Of a stretch of DNA of 64,000 nucleotides, positions 43,906 to 56,836 are shown one piece after another. The notes under the pieces are model-generated. The model did no database searches, was not told where the DNA came from, and worked only from the letters and a program-made list of their open reading frames with translations. Position 1 is the first letter of the stretch, and every line of letters begins with the position of its first letter. Origin of the DNA: Cornus controversa. Lineage: Eukaryota > Streptophyta > Magnoliopsida > Cornales > Cornaceae. The stretch is from positions 24,716,806 to 24,780,805 of the forward strand of contig CM048848.1 of the NCBI GenBank assembly GCA_026545225.1. Reading direction: 5' to 3'. The translations under genes and the position numbers were made by a program.

Positions 43906-44660
43906 TGAAGAGTTTCTAAAAGAATCAAACAAAGTTCAAGTAATATAAACTTGTAATATCCTCCTTATCAATAAAAACAGGTAGAAGAGACAAGAACAAA
44001 TTTGAAAAACATAACCAAATAGAACGCTAGCATCTTTCTTTTCACATCTTTCTTGTCTTCCTTTATGAATCAACTCAGCTTATGCCAACCTAAATAAGTG
44101 CTTCACCCTTCTCCCAATGCTTTTTAGATGTATGACTGCATTAGAAAAACTATAGCAACAAAGAAGATGTTAGATAAAAATTCTTTGTTGAAAACCATCA
44201 CCTAAAATCACAGAATCGTTTATGTCGGATCACCAAGAATGAATCAACAAATAAAAGAAAGCGTACCTAAATCTATATCCACCAATTGGTCTCTAGAGCC
44301 GTGCGGTTGGCCTTCTAGATCAACACATTTCTCTTAGAAAAGCCCTTTAGTTTTGTCTCGGTATTTTCTCTCTTCAATGATGGGATGTCAAAAAGAATAA
44401 AACCCTACGTGTGTTCTGGGACCAAAACCACCATATATATAACTACCTGTTATCTTTAGGTATTTTTATTTCTGCTCATCATAAAAATAGAAATTACCCT
44501 TTAGTCTCTACACATTAAAGGCCCACACCTTATCAGATACATTAAAGCCCAAATTACTGAAAACTTAACAGATCACTTTTATTTAGGCTTAAACTTATTT
44601 GATAGTTTTAAACACATAATTATTCACATATATGCCCAATGTTGGATTAATGATCCAATA
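43906..44660 (-). repeat. Probable 3' LTR of the Copia relic
   Basis: The boundary on the internal side is set by the polypurine tract at 44661-44675. The outer end is approximate and lies next to the TR-GAG insertion. A TATATATAA block near 44425 on the minus strand would suit a promoter. No partner LTR exists here to confirm the ends. Confidence 0.5.
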
Positions 44661-47600
44661 ATCTCCCACTTAGGCTATGTGTAACCTTATAATTATGCTT
44701 TGCAAGAAATAACCAAACTAGCTCAACTTTGTTGTCTCAACTTTGCTGTCATTACCAAAATGTATCTATAACCAATTCGGTCCATCAATCATACCAACAT
44801 AGAATCAAAGCGGTATTTGTTACAACTGTCGTAACTCAACCCATCAATGGTAATGTATGTCGATATAACTGAATGACAGGGATCATAATGTGGATGTGTA
44901 GCATGAAAATTTCATGCAATGTGATCTTAACATGTCTATTTCCAACTGGTCCACCCTTAAACCTTAGTGAGATCAGACCATACTAAAATTAGAATGTAAC
45001 CTTAAACTTTAGTGAGATTAGACCATACTAAAATCAGAATCTAAATAAACCGAAACTTTATTTCTGTAGAAAATAATCTAAAAATATCCATAAATGGAAA
45101 AAAACTGTAAATGTCTATATCATAAAAGCATTTAAAATTACAAACTCCCACTAAAATTGAAATTCATCAATTGACATGACACCTATATGAGCAGTGTGCT
45201 CATGAAACACTTTGGGTAGCAATCCCTTAGTAAGCAAATCCACAACTATGGAGTTTGTTCCAATGTGCTTTATAGACAACTATCCACTCTGAACTCTTTC
45301 TTTAACAACTAGGAACTTGATGTCTATATGCTTTGACTTCGATGAGCTCCTGTTATTGTTGGAATACAGAATTGCTAACTTATTGTCACAAAATAACTTG
45401 AGTGGTCTTTCAGTACCGTCCATTATGCGCAGTCCCATGACAAAATTTCGCAGCCATACTCTATGATTGGATGCCTCATAACATGCTATGAACTCTACTA
45501 CCATGGTAGAAGAGGCTGTAAGTGACTATTTAGCACTCTTTCAGGAGACTGCACCTCCAGCTAGCAGATAGATATAGCTCGACGTAGATTTCATACTATC
45601 TTGGCATCCAGCAAAATCAGAGTCGATATACCCAACGATCTCAAGTTGATCCAACCTCTAATATGTGAGCATGTAGTCTTTTGTTCTCTATAAAGACCAC
45701 AAGACCCGTTTAGCTGCTTTCCATTGGTCTAGTCCTGGATTGCTTAAATATCTGCCCAATATCCCAGTAACATACGCAATATCCGGATGTGTACAAACCT
45801 GAGCATACATTAGACTCCCTACTAGTAAGGCATAGGGAATCTTCTACATTTCTTTTTCTCAAAATCATTCTTAGGGCACTGATTGAGACTAAACTTGTCT
45901 CCATTAGCCACAGGGGTATCACCTGGTTTGCAATCCTGCATGTCATATCTCTTGAGAACCTTTTCGATATGGCTCTTTTATGACAATCCAAGAATACCCT
46001 GAGAGTGATCCTGGTGTATCTGAATGCCTAATACAAAAGAGGCATTACCAAGATCTTTCATCTCAAAATTCTTAGCTAGAAATCTCTTAGTTTCATGCAA
46101 TAAGCCTATATCGTTGCTGACAAGCAAGATGTCATCGACATATTAAACTAGAAATATATGTTTGTTCCCACAGAAGTTATGGTATATACAATTATCGACC
46201 AAATTCATCTCAAAATAGAATGAGATGATCACTTGATGAAACTTGAAATACCATTGTCGAGATGCTTATTTGAGTCCATAGATAGATTTCTTAAGTTTGC
46301 AAACCATATTATTTGGGTCTCCGAACATAAAGTTTTCTGGCTACACCATGTAGATCGTTTCATCAATGTTACCATTGACAAACACTGTCTTCACATCCAT
46401 CTGATGTAACTCAAGATTGAAATGCGCCACTAATGTTATTATAATTCTGAAAGAGTCTTCCGAAGAAACTGGAGAAAAAGTCTCTTTATAGTCGATGCCT
46501 TCTTTCTGTGTAAAGCCCTTTGCAATAAGACGTGCCTTGTATCATTCCACATCACCTTTTCATCCCTCTTGGTCTTAAATATCCATTTGCAACCAATAGG
46601 TTTTGCACATTCTAGCAACGGGACAAGATCCCACACGTCATTGTCCTTTAAGGACTTAATATCCCCATTCATAGCACCAATCCACTTTTGAGAGTTATAA
46701 CTTTCCATGGTTTGATGAAAGTTGATAGGATCATCTTCCATCACTCCAATATCTATGTCATGTTCTTAGAGAAATACAATGTAGAGATCTGGCACTGCAC
46801 TTTTTCTCTCTATAGTGGATCTCCTTAATGGCATAGGTTCTTAAGGTGCTAAAGCTTGTTCTTCAGGAATAATTTCTTGAATGGGAGGTTCTTTGACATT
46901 ATCTTGATTTGTTGTGTCTTGAACAAGGTCAAAATTGGAATCCTGATCAATGCCAATAACACTTGTGGGAATATCAACATATTTCTCTTCAAAGACAAAG
47001 TCCCTAACTATGTCTCCCCCCACAAGCATGTTTAGCTGAACATCCCCAAACATACAAGTGCTTTAGACTAAGCTTCTTGCCCATCCATAATTCGTTAGGG
47101 GTTTTGGTAGTGGCTTTAGTTGGAACTCTATTAAGGATATATACTGCAGTCTTAAGTGCTTCTCCCCAGAGTTATTCTGGAAATGTAGAATGACCAATCA
47201 TACTCCTCACCATGTCCTTAAGCGTCTTTCAGCAACACCATTCATAGTGGGCAAACCTGGCATAGTGTACTGTGGGACGATGTCACATTCCTCTAGGAAC
47301 TTAGCAAACAGTCTTGGACGTTGTTCACTTGAACTGTCATATCTGCGATAGTACTCACCACCACAGTCAGATCTGACACTTTTAATCCTTTTGTTGAGTT
47401 AGTTCTCAATTTCAACCTTATAATTTTTGAACACATCTAGTGACTGTGATTTTCATGAATGAGATATATATAGTTATGTCTGGAAAAATTGTCTATGAAT
47501 GTTATAAAGTATTGTGGACCATTCCAAGCAACCATAGGGAATGGCCCATAAATATCTGTATGTTTAAGTTTTAAGATGTCCAAAGTCCCGTTGGCTTCAA

Positions 47601-48005
47601 ATCTCCTTTTGTTGGTTTGTTTTCCCTTTATATAGTTAACACAAACTTCAAAATTTGTGAAATCTAAGGGATCGAGAATTTCATCTGACACAAGTCTCTC
47701 TATTCTCCGTCTGGAGATATGACCTAATCTTTTGTGCCATAATGCAATCAAATTCTCACTGGTTAATTTTCTCTTGGTCCCTTATGTACTTAAATGCAAG
47801 GATTCATTAAATAAAGCAATTGTATCAATTAAATAAAGATTATCGTGACTTGACAAAGAACTGGAACCAACTAATTTTGAATTATAAAAAAAACTAAATT
47901 TTCCATTCCCAAATAAACATGAATAACAAAATTTGTCCAAAGTAGAAATAGAAATCAAATTCCATTTAAAAGACAGTACAATAAAAGTCTCATCAAGATT
48001 CAAAT
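43906..48005 (-). mobile_element. Copia (Ty1-type) retrotransposon relic, partial
   Basis: A minus-strand Ty1/copia relic. In element order from the right: a GAG-pre-integrase region (about 48000-47640, ending WHKRLGHISRRRIERLV), integrase (DNFSRHNYIYL, then SDCGGEY and NGVAERR-type motifs, about 47640-47060), RT (MESYNSQKWIGAMNGDIKSL, CKWIFKTKRDEK, and a YVDDILL-type block near 46120-46140), RNase H (MVVEFIACYEASNHRVWLRN, CDNKLAILYSNN, SKHIDIKFLVVKE, about 45500-45280), a 3' untranslated region, a polypurine tract near 44661-44675 (AAGTGGGAGAT) and a probable 3' LTR at about 43906-44660. No paired 5' LTR is in the window. It is broken, with many breaks. Confidence 0.85.
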
Positions 48006-48009
48006 ATTG

Positions 48010-48361
48010 GAAATGTGAAAGTCCTGAGAGCTATTTTTGGATGATACTTGTTCGATGCATCGGAGATTCAATGCATCGAAGTCATCACTTCGATAGATCA
48101 GAGTCACTTTTTGCAGCATGCTTTGAAAATTGCCCCTAACTTCAAATGGACATAACTTCTTCATTTTAAATTGGAATTGAGCGTGGTTTTTCTTGAAATT
48201 GAGTATTTTTGGACCCTATTTCTAATAGACTAAGTATCACACTCAAATTCTAAATGCATAGGATGTTATATTTCAGATACTTAACGGTTTATGGACGTGA
48301 CTGGGAGGAACATCTACTATTCACCCTCGGTTCCTAGGAGTCGGGAATTGGGGTGTGACAA
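48010..48361 (+). repeat. 5' LTR remnant of the old chromovirus-like relic
   Basis: It matches about 56460-56836 base for base with scattered differences (GAGAGCTATTTTTGGATGAT, then TTTTTGGACC, then CATCTACTATTCACCC). It contains degenerate TTCGATGCATCGAA-type hairpin units at about 48052-48110. Confidence 0.8.
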
Positions 48362-48679
48362 CATAGTATCAGAGCACTAGGTTTGAATACCTAGGGGTGA
48401 CGGGTTGGGGTTGAGAATTGAAACTCTAGATTTGGAAAGTCTATAGTAGCAAGGTCATGGGAAAATTAAACCTTGCATGATTTGAGTTAAAAAGTGGTAC
48501 ATAAGGATTTAGACTTGAGGTTATAAATTGCTTGTGGAACATGATTATTTGTTTATGCATTCATGACATGCAAATTATGGGTTGACTCAGTATGACGTTA
48601 TGGAAGCATGATAAGAGTGGATTAGTCAAATGACGTATACCTTGCTCTTGAGTATTTCCTTGTTACCTTTGTAGCAAGA

Positions 48680-50400
48680 TGACTTTGGGGAAAGATCATG
48701 GAAAGACACCATCTAGATCATGAGAAATTAATGATGAAATTCAGGCCGTTATGGATATAACTACAACCCTAGAACAACTTGCAAGGGTGATGAGCACTAC
48801 GACAAGGATGCAGCATGCGAGTCTGATACAGGTGAGTGGACATGCTAGGAAAAGTCAAAGACGAGCAGTACCAGTAACCACTTTACCCATGGGATCTTCT
48901 CGACTGGATGGGTTATGCTTTCATTGGCATCAACTAGGCCACCAATGATCTGAGTGCCCAAGGAGGGTGTTGACACCAAGGGAAGGTTAGTTTTGTTACC
49001 ATTGTCGTCAATATGGCCACGATGGATTTTTTTCCCTAGGAGAATGATTACACATTATGAGATAATGTCTTAATAGTATCTTCCACAATCTTTTGTGTGC
49101 CAATGTAGTATTGGGATGCTACCACCAACCCTAATGACTATATGGATTCCTATGCTTGTGGAATCCTGTCAACCACCAAAGAATTATTTGCATTGTCGCC
49201 AGCCTGGACACGTTAGGCGTGATTGTCCTTAAAGGCAAGTAGTGGGACCAGTGCTAGTGATTTCAGTCGAAGACCGAGCATGCTACTATTGCCAGTAGCC
49301 TGGCCATTATCGTGGTGATTGTCCTCGAAGGCACACAATCCCATGAGTGCCAGCAGTACCGATAGGGGATAGGGCATGCTACTATTCTAAGCAGCCTGGA
49401 CATATCAAGGCTAACTGCCCATAGAGGGAGAATGCAAAGAAATGGACAAGACTTTAGCGACAGCTTGGTGATGAGGTATTTTTGTGATTGTAGTCCGAGG
49501 ATGGGGTTATTGGTTGTGTAGATGCATTATGTCTCATACAATGCATTGTATGTGTTAATTTGATTTAGCATGTTGTATGCTATGTGCTATGTGGAATATG
49601 TTATTTATGCGACTAAACATTATATTTTAGTGCTTTCTTATGCATCACATGATTAGTAGTGACATGCAACCACCACTTAGGAATCCTGAATTTTGAGGAT
49701 TGGTGAACCTAGGTGGAGGTTTGGAATTGAGTCCATTAGGATGCTGAGATTGACATGATTATTGCTTACGATTTTAATCATATGCTAACTGTAGATTGAG
49801 TTAGCATTGTATGTGTAAGCATGTTGGGGGCTATATATGTGTACAAGTGTATAGTATTGAATTCTATTGTTGTGCATATAGTAAAATGCCACCAAGAAGG
49901 GAGAGACATAGGGGCGTTGATGCTCTACATGAGCCAATGGATGGAACATGGTTTATGCATGACATAGTAGATGCCATGAAACTAATAATAAGGGAGGCTA
50001 GAGAAGAAGAGGTTCAGACATAACCTAGGGTTGTCTGGAGTCGACAGATGGTTGTAATGAAAGAATATGTGAAGTTTAAACTGCCTACTTTTGAGGGTGG
50101 ACATAATCCACTAGCGACGGAGAGTTGGATTGATCAAACCTACAAGCTTATGGTTGGTCTCGCCATCGATGAGGACCTAAGGGTGGGAGTGGCAGCAGTT
50201 GATTTACTAAGTGTTCCAGCATATAGTTAGCACCAATAGTTGAACAAATTTGTTATCACTACCACCAAACTGGTCACATCAAAGCAGATTATCCTTGGGG
50301 ATAGAGTGTACAGAGTGAAACGAGATCTCAACAGCATACCACTCAGCTTCTGGTGGGTCAGCCTAGTTGTAGGGCACCGCCACCACCGTAGCTTGCTCAG
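48680..50400 (+). pseudogene. Gag-like and zinc-knuckle region of the old relic
   Basis: A first gag-like leader (MDITTTLEQLARVMSTTTRM, about 48751) is followed by several successive CCHC-like pieces: CFHWHQLGHQ, CYYCQ..GHYRGDCPRR-like and QPGHIKANCP-like, at about 48915-49430. A second gag start follows at 49885 (MPPRRERHRGVDALHEPMDG), then a gag-domain piece (KFKLPTFEGGHNPLATESWI, about 50065-50130) and another knuckle-like piece (CYHYHQTGHIKADYP, about 50257). The order, knuckles before a second gag start, suggests duplication or rearrangement. No functional product is expected. Confidence 0.6.
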
Positions 50401-51264
50401 GGTTCACGAGTAGTGAGGAGGATCAATCCTAATGTGTCAGACTAACAGTCCAGATATCAGAGGACTAGTCTATAAGAGCTGAGGTATAATTTGATTTCAA
50501 ACTTATGGGTTAGAGTATTGATCTATTTGAGCATCATGTGACACGTTATGAGTTATTTATTGCATCTAGTACGACATGTTCAATTTATATGCTAGATATT
50601 ATGGGTGATGTACTACGTGATTAGCATGGCTTATGTAACTATATGAGTATATAAGTGTTCACGTTATGAATCGTATGATATATGTAGGCATATTATTACT
50701 CCCTAAAGATTCTAGTTTTGGGGATTTAATGAGACATGCCAAAGATTTGATCTTAAGTGAACTCACAATAGTTGAGGAGTAGGAGTGGTGGTAAACTCCA
50801 GTTGTTAAAGTCTAGAACCTTCAGAAATGTTTAATGTAGTGTTTCCCATATAGGAAATATTGGGAACTAATTGTGGTCACAGGTTTGAGGGAACCAAAGT
50901 TGGGAGGATAAGTATGGCGTATTTCTGAGGTTGGACTAACGGGGGAAAATGGCTTAGCCGAACAATTTTCTTTGATTAGTGTTTCTCTTACAATATGCTA
51001 GGTCCAGATAGTTATGGAATTGACTCGTTCGATATTAATGAGCAAGGAATGAAGTTTGGATGGTTTTGAATATGAAAGAATTTCTACTCGTAAATGGAAA
51101 TATGATTGAAAAATACACGGTTTTAGATAAGCAATAAAATGCTTATCAAAGTATTCAGAATGATAAGAGTAGGTTAAACTAAGACCACTCTTGAGGTTGC
51201 ATTATGGTACTCATCGAAGTATTTAAGGAGACAGTTCAGGGTTCTCGAAAAGTGATAGATTTCG
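50401..51264. other. Internal non-coding part of the old relic
   Basis: No protein domain can be recognised. It lies between the second gag-like part and the tandem repeat at 51265. Confidence 0.5.
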
Positions 51265-52165
51265 GGATGGTTGTCGAGAAAGAATGTCCATAAGGCACAA
51301 TTTTGCCTGTTGACATACCCATTATGTTGGTTGTTGTCGATATAGGCATAGTTTCATTTATAGACACATCCATTGGAGTAACGAAATGTCTTAAAGAGAC
51401 AGTTTTATCTGTTGACACATCAAATGAGGGATAGGTGTCATTTTTGGACATAATTTTGCCTATTGACCCATCCATTGTTACTTGTTATCATCGTCGAGGA
51501 CACAATTGTGTCTGTAAAGGGGAGTTGGTGATCTTCAGTTGGGGACAGTTTTCTCCATTGACAAGCTTGATGGAGTGTTGCCATCTGGACACAGTTTTGT
51601 CTATTGGCACACTTATTAGAGGATGTTGTCATGAGGATATAGTTTTTTCTATTGACACATCAAATGAGGGATAGGTGTCACTTTTAGACACAGTTTTGTC
51701 CATTGACACATCCATTATTACTAGTTATTGTCGCCGAGGACACAGTTTTGTCTGTAACGCAACCCTTAGAGTTGGTGATCGTTAGTTGGGGATAGTTTTC
51801 TCCATTGACACACCTGATGGGGTGTTGCCATCTGGACACGGTTTTGTCTACTGGCACACTTATTGGAGGATATTATCATGAGGACGTAGTTTTGTTTGTT
51901 GACACATCAAATGAGTGATAGGTGTCACTTCTGGACACAGTTTTGTCCATTGACCCATCCATTGTTACTGGTTATTGTCGTCAAGGACACAGTTTTGTCT
52001 GTAACGCAACCCTTGGATATGGTGATTGTCAGTTGGTGATAGTGTTTTCCATTGACACACCCGAGAGGATACTTGTCGTCAAGTAAACATAGTTTCGTCT
52101 ATTGACGGATTCGTTGGGGCAGGATCATTATCTCTGGACATAATTTTGTCTATTAAGGTATAGTT
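51265..52165 (+). repeat. Higher-order tandem repeat, about 245 bp made of sub-units of about 60 bp
   Basis: The phrase GGACACAGTTTTGTCTATTG with variants recurs about every 60 bp, over a dozen times. A larger period is marked by CAAATGAGGGATAGGTGTCA at 51421 and 51661 and a variant at 51908, giving repeats of 240 and 247 bp with a partial unit on each side. Open frames on either strand are repeat artefacts. Confidence 0.88.
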
Positions 52166-52985
52166 ACGGGTAATATGACCCTAAGAGATCAAACTTTTGA
52201 TCATTGTACAGGATTCGATTCATATTTGGAGCATGATTAGTTTTGATGTCATGAGAGAAAGACGGTAATAACACCGTTAGTTTTATTTTTGGTTAGTCAT
52301 TTACCAAAGGACAGATGCAATGTGTAGGTAGTAAGATTTTTGCTGAACCATACCTTGTGAGGAATAGATAGGATCTAAGGATCTATATTGAGATATGGGT
52401 GGATGAGGGTTTCATATGTCTTGAAACACCACCATAATTGAACATGGGTAAACCAATTTAGGAATTCATTATGAATCCTTAGGAGATATTGGCCCTAGGC
52501 CAGGTACAAGAAATGTGGGTTGGATTTGTACACATAACGTGATCTAATGAAGAGATTCTTAAACTTGAGACTCAAGGTAAACAAGTTGGTGGATTGGAGT
52601 ATGCACCCATACTTTCACTATTTTGGAAGTGGGTTGATTTTAGTTTTAATCCTTCTTGAACTGGCTTAGGAAGTGATATTTTGTGTGAGAACTCACAGCG
52701 TAATGTGTTCACAACATTTTTGGTGATACCTAGATACATATATTTGTATATATGAAGGCGGTAATAGCTGAGATGTTTCATAGACTCAAAGTGAAGTTGT
52801 GTATAAGGGTAATTCAAAACCTCATTGGTTAAGGAACGGAGCTGAGTCTTAAAGACCGGCAAGTCGATCGCTTTTACCAAAAAAAAAGGAGGTAAGAAGG
52901 ATCAATAAATAGTTTGTGTCAAAGTTTGGAGACTTGGAGTATGTTATGAATTTTGAAGACAAAATTCCCTTGAAGGTGGGGAGGT
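52166..52985 (+). other. 3' internal part of the old relic, ending in a polypurine tract
   Basis: About 800 bp without a recognisable domain. The last bases (GAAGGTGGGGAGGT, 52971-52985) are a polypurine tract just before the LTR start TGTAGAGACC. Confidence 0.6.
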
Positions 52986-55900
52986 TGTAGAGACCGCGAC
53001 CAATTTTGGCTTGTTTTTTGATTTTTTTGCATCATTTTTACTGTAGACAAGTTTTGAATGATGTAATGGATATTCTGAGAGTGGAAAACATGTTTGGAAG
53101 CATGTTATAAGAATTTTGAAAGTTTTCAGAAGATTTGGAGAAGTTTGATTTTTTGGTCAAACTAGGGCCCAAGATGCGACTTAAGTGGGCCTGGGAATCT
53201 GAAATTTTTTTAAAAATATTTGTTTTGGAGATTGGCTTAGATGAAATGTTTAGAGAGTAGAGGAAGTGATTTTGAAATCAAAAACGGAGTCCCAGAAGGT
53301 ACGTTAAGTGGCACGGGGCATTTTGGTCTTTATGCGTGCCCTAGGTATCTTACATATCAGTGGCAATGATATTTTTACAGATCTCATGGCTCTTTCTCTC
53401 TCTAAGAGACTTCATCTTCATAACTCTCCTTTCTCTCTACATTTCGGACTTGTCTGGCTTGGATTCAAGACTCGCCAAAGAAGGGAGACACGTAGGGGAC
53501 GGTTAGGACTTCCATTTGAACCGAATGTCTTCGTGGTCTGGCAAGTTAGGACTCAGCCAGAATCTTGGAGAGTGCTTTGGAAGCTTTCAAACTTGAGGTA
53601 GGGGTTCTCCTTCTCATTTACTTGTTGATTCAAGGGTTTTGGGTGAAACGGTGAGAGCTAGGGTTGTGTATTGCATGATTTAGAATGGTAAGAGGGGTGA
53701 GATGTGGTAAGTTTCTATATCTCTTTAGTTTCTTATATGCAATTAGCATGTGTATGTTGTATGCATGAAGTGAGGAATGAATGAGTGAGAGAAAATGAGC
53801 CTGTACACTTATATATATGCTAGGGTTTGGTACACTTTTGTGAAAATGTGTTAATTGAGCATATTTGTGTTTTGTGGTGTTGTATGAGTTAAAATGCATA
53901 CCTTCTTTATATAAAAAATGTATGCATTGGTGAAGCATAACAAAAATATGCTTCTGTGAATTTTATGAGCATATATGATTTGTATGCTAGGTGTTACATC
54001 TATAGGTAATCATACTCGTGACTTTGTGGAGGTGAAATGCATGCTAAGTGCTTTTATAATTAGCTTATGCATTATGAGGCATGATATGTCTTAATGCATT
54101 CTTATAACTACATTGTTGTGAATGGACATAATGTATGTTGGATGGTTGATTAGTGTGTGAGTGTGACTCAAAAAGTATATCAATTAAAAATTACCACACT
54201 TCGCAATAGAACGAATTCCTTGCAGAATAGGGCTATCGAAAGGGGTGTCAAACCTCAGGGATGGTCTGATGAGTTGGAATATGGAATTAATTCTAATTAA
54301 ATTTAAGAGAAAAGAATTCTGATTTTTAAACTAATTAAAAAGTAAAATAAAATAAATCAAAGTAAATAGAAAGTGAAGATAATATGAGAGAAATCTAGGT
54401 TATTTGACTTCACTACTAACTTCACAATCAATGGTCAATTGAATCAACTATGGGGAATTACATCATGCATAAGTGGTGTCGGTGGCTACAAGCTCACCTT
54501 CATCTGTCAAGAAGATAACATATGATTAAGGCTAAGTCATGGACTATCTTCGATTGGCATGGGCCATCTGCCTAACTACTTTAATCTAGGCTGCAGTATG
54601 GTTCATCTTCTCTAGGCATAATCTATCAAAGCTTTTAATGATATATTCAGTGATTACCATTGTGTAATAATCGCTCTCATAATCACAGAAAATAAGAGAG
54701 ATTGAGTTCAATAACAATAACTAAATATCTAAGACAAGATAAGAAATCATTAAAACTGAATTTACAAGACTTTTATTGCTCAATTCTATAATAAAAATCC
54801 TCTAAATTACACAATCTATACGTGTATATAAAGGTCCCCAATAATTAAAACAATAAAACCATTGATGCTTTGTTAGGGCTACATCAAAACCCTAGTGGAT
54901 AAACTAGCCACTCATGGTAGAAGAAGAAGCTTCAACTGTTGAGGAAGAAGACATCATCTTCATGAATTACGCGTATGACTTCATTCTCCAATGGCTCTGC
55001 AAGTATGTCTTCTGTTCTGTCCTCAGCCCTCTCAGACTCTCCAATCTCTATAATCACTCCCAAACTCAGCCTCCAATTCTTCACTTTATGCCCCAAGAGA
55101 ATACACCAAAGTCCTAATCCAATTAGGAATTAATTAGGTTTTCCCGCAGCACTAATCAGGTGGGTTTTTCCTGCTGACGTTCGGCCCAACTTTTGACCCA
55201 CAAGAAGTCCGATTCAAGGAATTTTCGTGAAATACAAAAGTGTGCAGAATCAAATTTCGTTCAACCAATTTAGAAATTAAGTCGATTTGAGGCTCAAAAA
55301 TAAGACTTCTGGTCCGTTTTCCAAAATAGGATTAAGAATGTATTATGCGCAGATTTAGGCTTCAGGCCCGAAACCTTCTTAAGCAGCTGTAATTCTCTTG
55401 GACCTCTTCCTTGGACTGATTTGAGTTAAAATAAATAGTTGAATGAATCTCTTTTATATAGGCTTCCTCTAACCATCTTGGATGTCTTCTTTAAAAGCCT
55501 AAAATCATGGTTTTAACTAAAATAATCATTAAGGCCCTCAAAATACAGAAAACACTAAAACAAAGTAAAATAACAAAATAATCTATCACCAAGAGAATAA
55601 AATACATAAGTTAAGAGGCTAGAATGCGTAACATTCAATGTAGTGACATACATTCATGTAGGTCGTGTCGAGTCAGCACTTAGGTAGGTTGGGGTATCTC
55701 TACTAAGACACCGTGGTGCTCACCCCTTTCTCCCCCAAACATTTTACCAGTACGACACTGTGGGTGGAAAGGACTTGATGATTTAAATAGAGTTCATAGG
55801 AGCACTTTTGGATACTTTGGAGGCATTTTGACGTTTTGTTCATAAACTATGAATTTGGCTATCCGTGCCAGCTTGTGGCACGATGATCTATGTAGTTATA

Positions 55901-56836
55901 GTCATGATAGGACTTGTAGCATTTTGAACCTTATGCATGAATTAGTGTAATGACTATAAACTCAGAAACCTCATAGGTGAAATGTATATTTTGGACCAGA
56001 TGTACCTTATGATGATTGTATAGTTTTCAAGACTATAACCTCTCTCTATGTTATGGTTATGTGTATGGATACATTTCATGGATGAGATATGTTAATTTCC
56101 ATGAAAAGATAATGGACTTGTTTATGTAATGCTTGTTAAGAACATCTAGTTTCATTTGATGGACTAAAATAGCTTGTTGGATATTTTTTTTCACTATGGA
56201 TGAAATGTGTTAATGTGGGAGAATAACTCATATTGGAGCATGATTTTATTATGAACATGATTTAGAACTTGTGAATGATGTAGACTCCTTTCTTATATGA
56301 TTTGGGGGTTGTAAGAATGGACTTTGTTGGTGGAAATGACTTAGAATGTCAAAAATGACCATTTGAACAGTTACAGTGTTTGGGCAGTTTGATGCATCGA
56401 AGCCTAGTTCGACGCATCGAAGTCCCCAGTTTGATGCATCGAAAAAACTTATAGGATTTTGAAAATGTAAAAGTCCCGAGAGCTATTTTTGGATGATACT
56501 TGTTTTATACACTAGAGCTTCAAGGCAAAAAAATCATCACTTCGATGCATCAAAGTCGTCACTTCGATGGATCAAAGTCACCTTTCGCCGCATGCGTCGA
56601 AAATTGCCCCAAACTTCAAATAGGCATAACTTCTTAATTTTAAATCAGAATTGAGTGTAGTCTTTTTTGAAATTGAGTATTTTTGGACCTGCTTTCTAAT
56701 GAACTAAGTGTCACACCCAAATTCTAAATGAACAGAATGTTATGTTTCAGATACTTAGTGGTTTATGGACGTAAACTGAACGAAACATCTACTATTCACC
56801 CTTGGTTCCTGGGAGTTAGGAATTGGGGTGTGACAG
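52986..56836 (+). repeat. 3' LTR of the old relic, interrupted by a solo LTR
   Basis: It starts TGTAGAGACCGCGACC after the polypurine tract and ends GGGGTGTGACA. Without the 1502-bp solo LTR and its duplication it would be about 2.34 kb. It carries TTCGATGCATCGAA hairpin units at about 56390-56600. Confidence 0.72.
54136..55637 (-). mobile_element. Solo Athila-type LTR (second family)
   Basis: A 1502-bp LTR in minus orientation with TG...CA ends and target duplication ATGTA (54131-54135 and 55638-55642). It belongs to the same family as the LTR at 61338 on the plus strand: the reverse complement of its right end reads TGAATGTTACGCATTCTAGC, identical to 61338 onward. No internal domain is present. 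Confidence 0.9.

Larger units (their letters stand above)
48010..56836 (+). mobile_element. Old chromovirus-like Ty3/gypsy relic
   Basis: A plus-strand element recognised by two copies of the same LTR end (48010-48361 and about 56460-56836, both ending GGGGTGTGACA). An iMet-like primer site follows the first (TAGTATCAGAGCAC, about 48366), and a polypurine tract plus LTR start lie at 52974-52986 (GGTGGGGAGGT then TGTAGAGACC). The internal region has gag-like pieces and several zinc-knuckle stretches but no recognisable RT or integrase. The 3' LTR (52986-56836) is enlarged by a solo Athila-type LTR. The element is old and broken, with many breaks. Confidence 0.75.

Noticed and set aside
53308-53601. 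97-residue ORF in the 3' LTR of the old relic
   Set aside because: It lies wholly inside an LTR and matches no retroelement or host domain.
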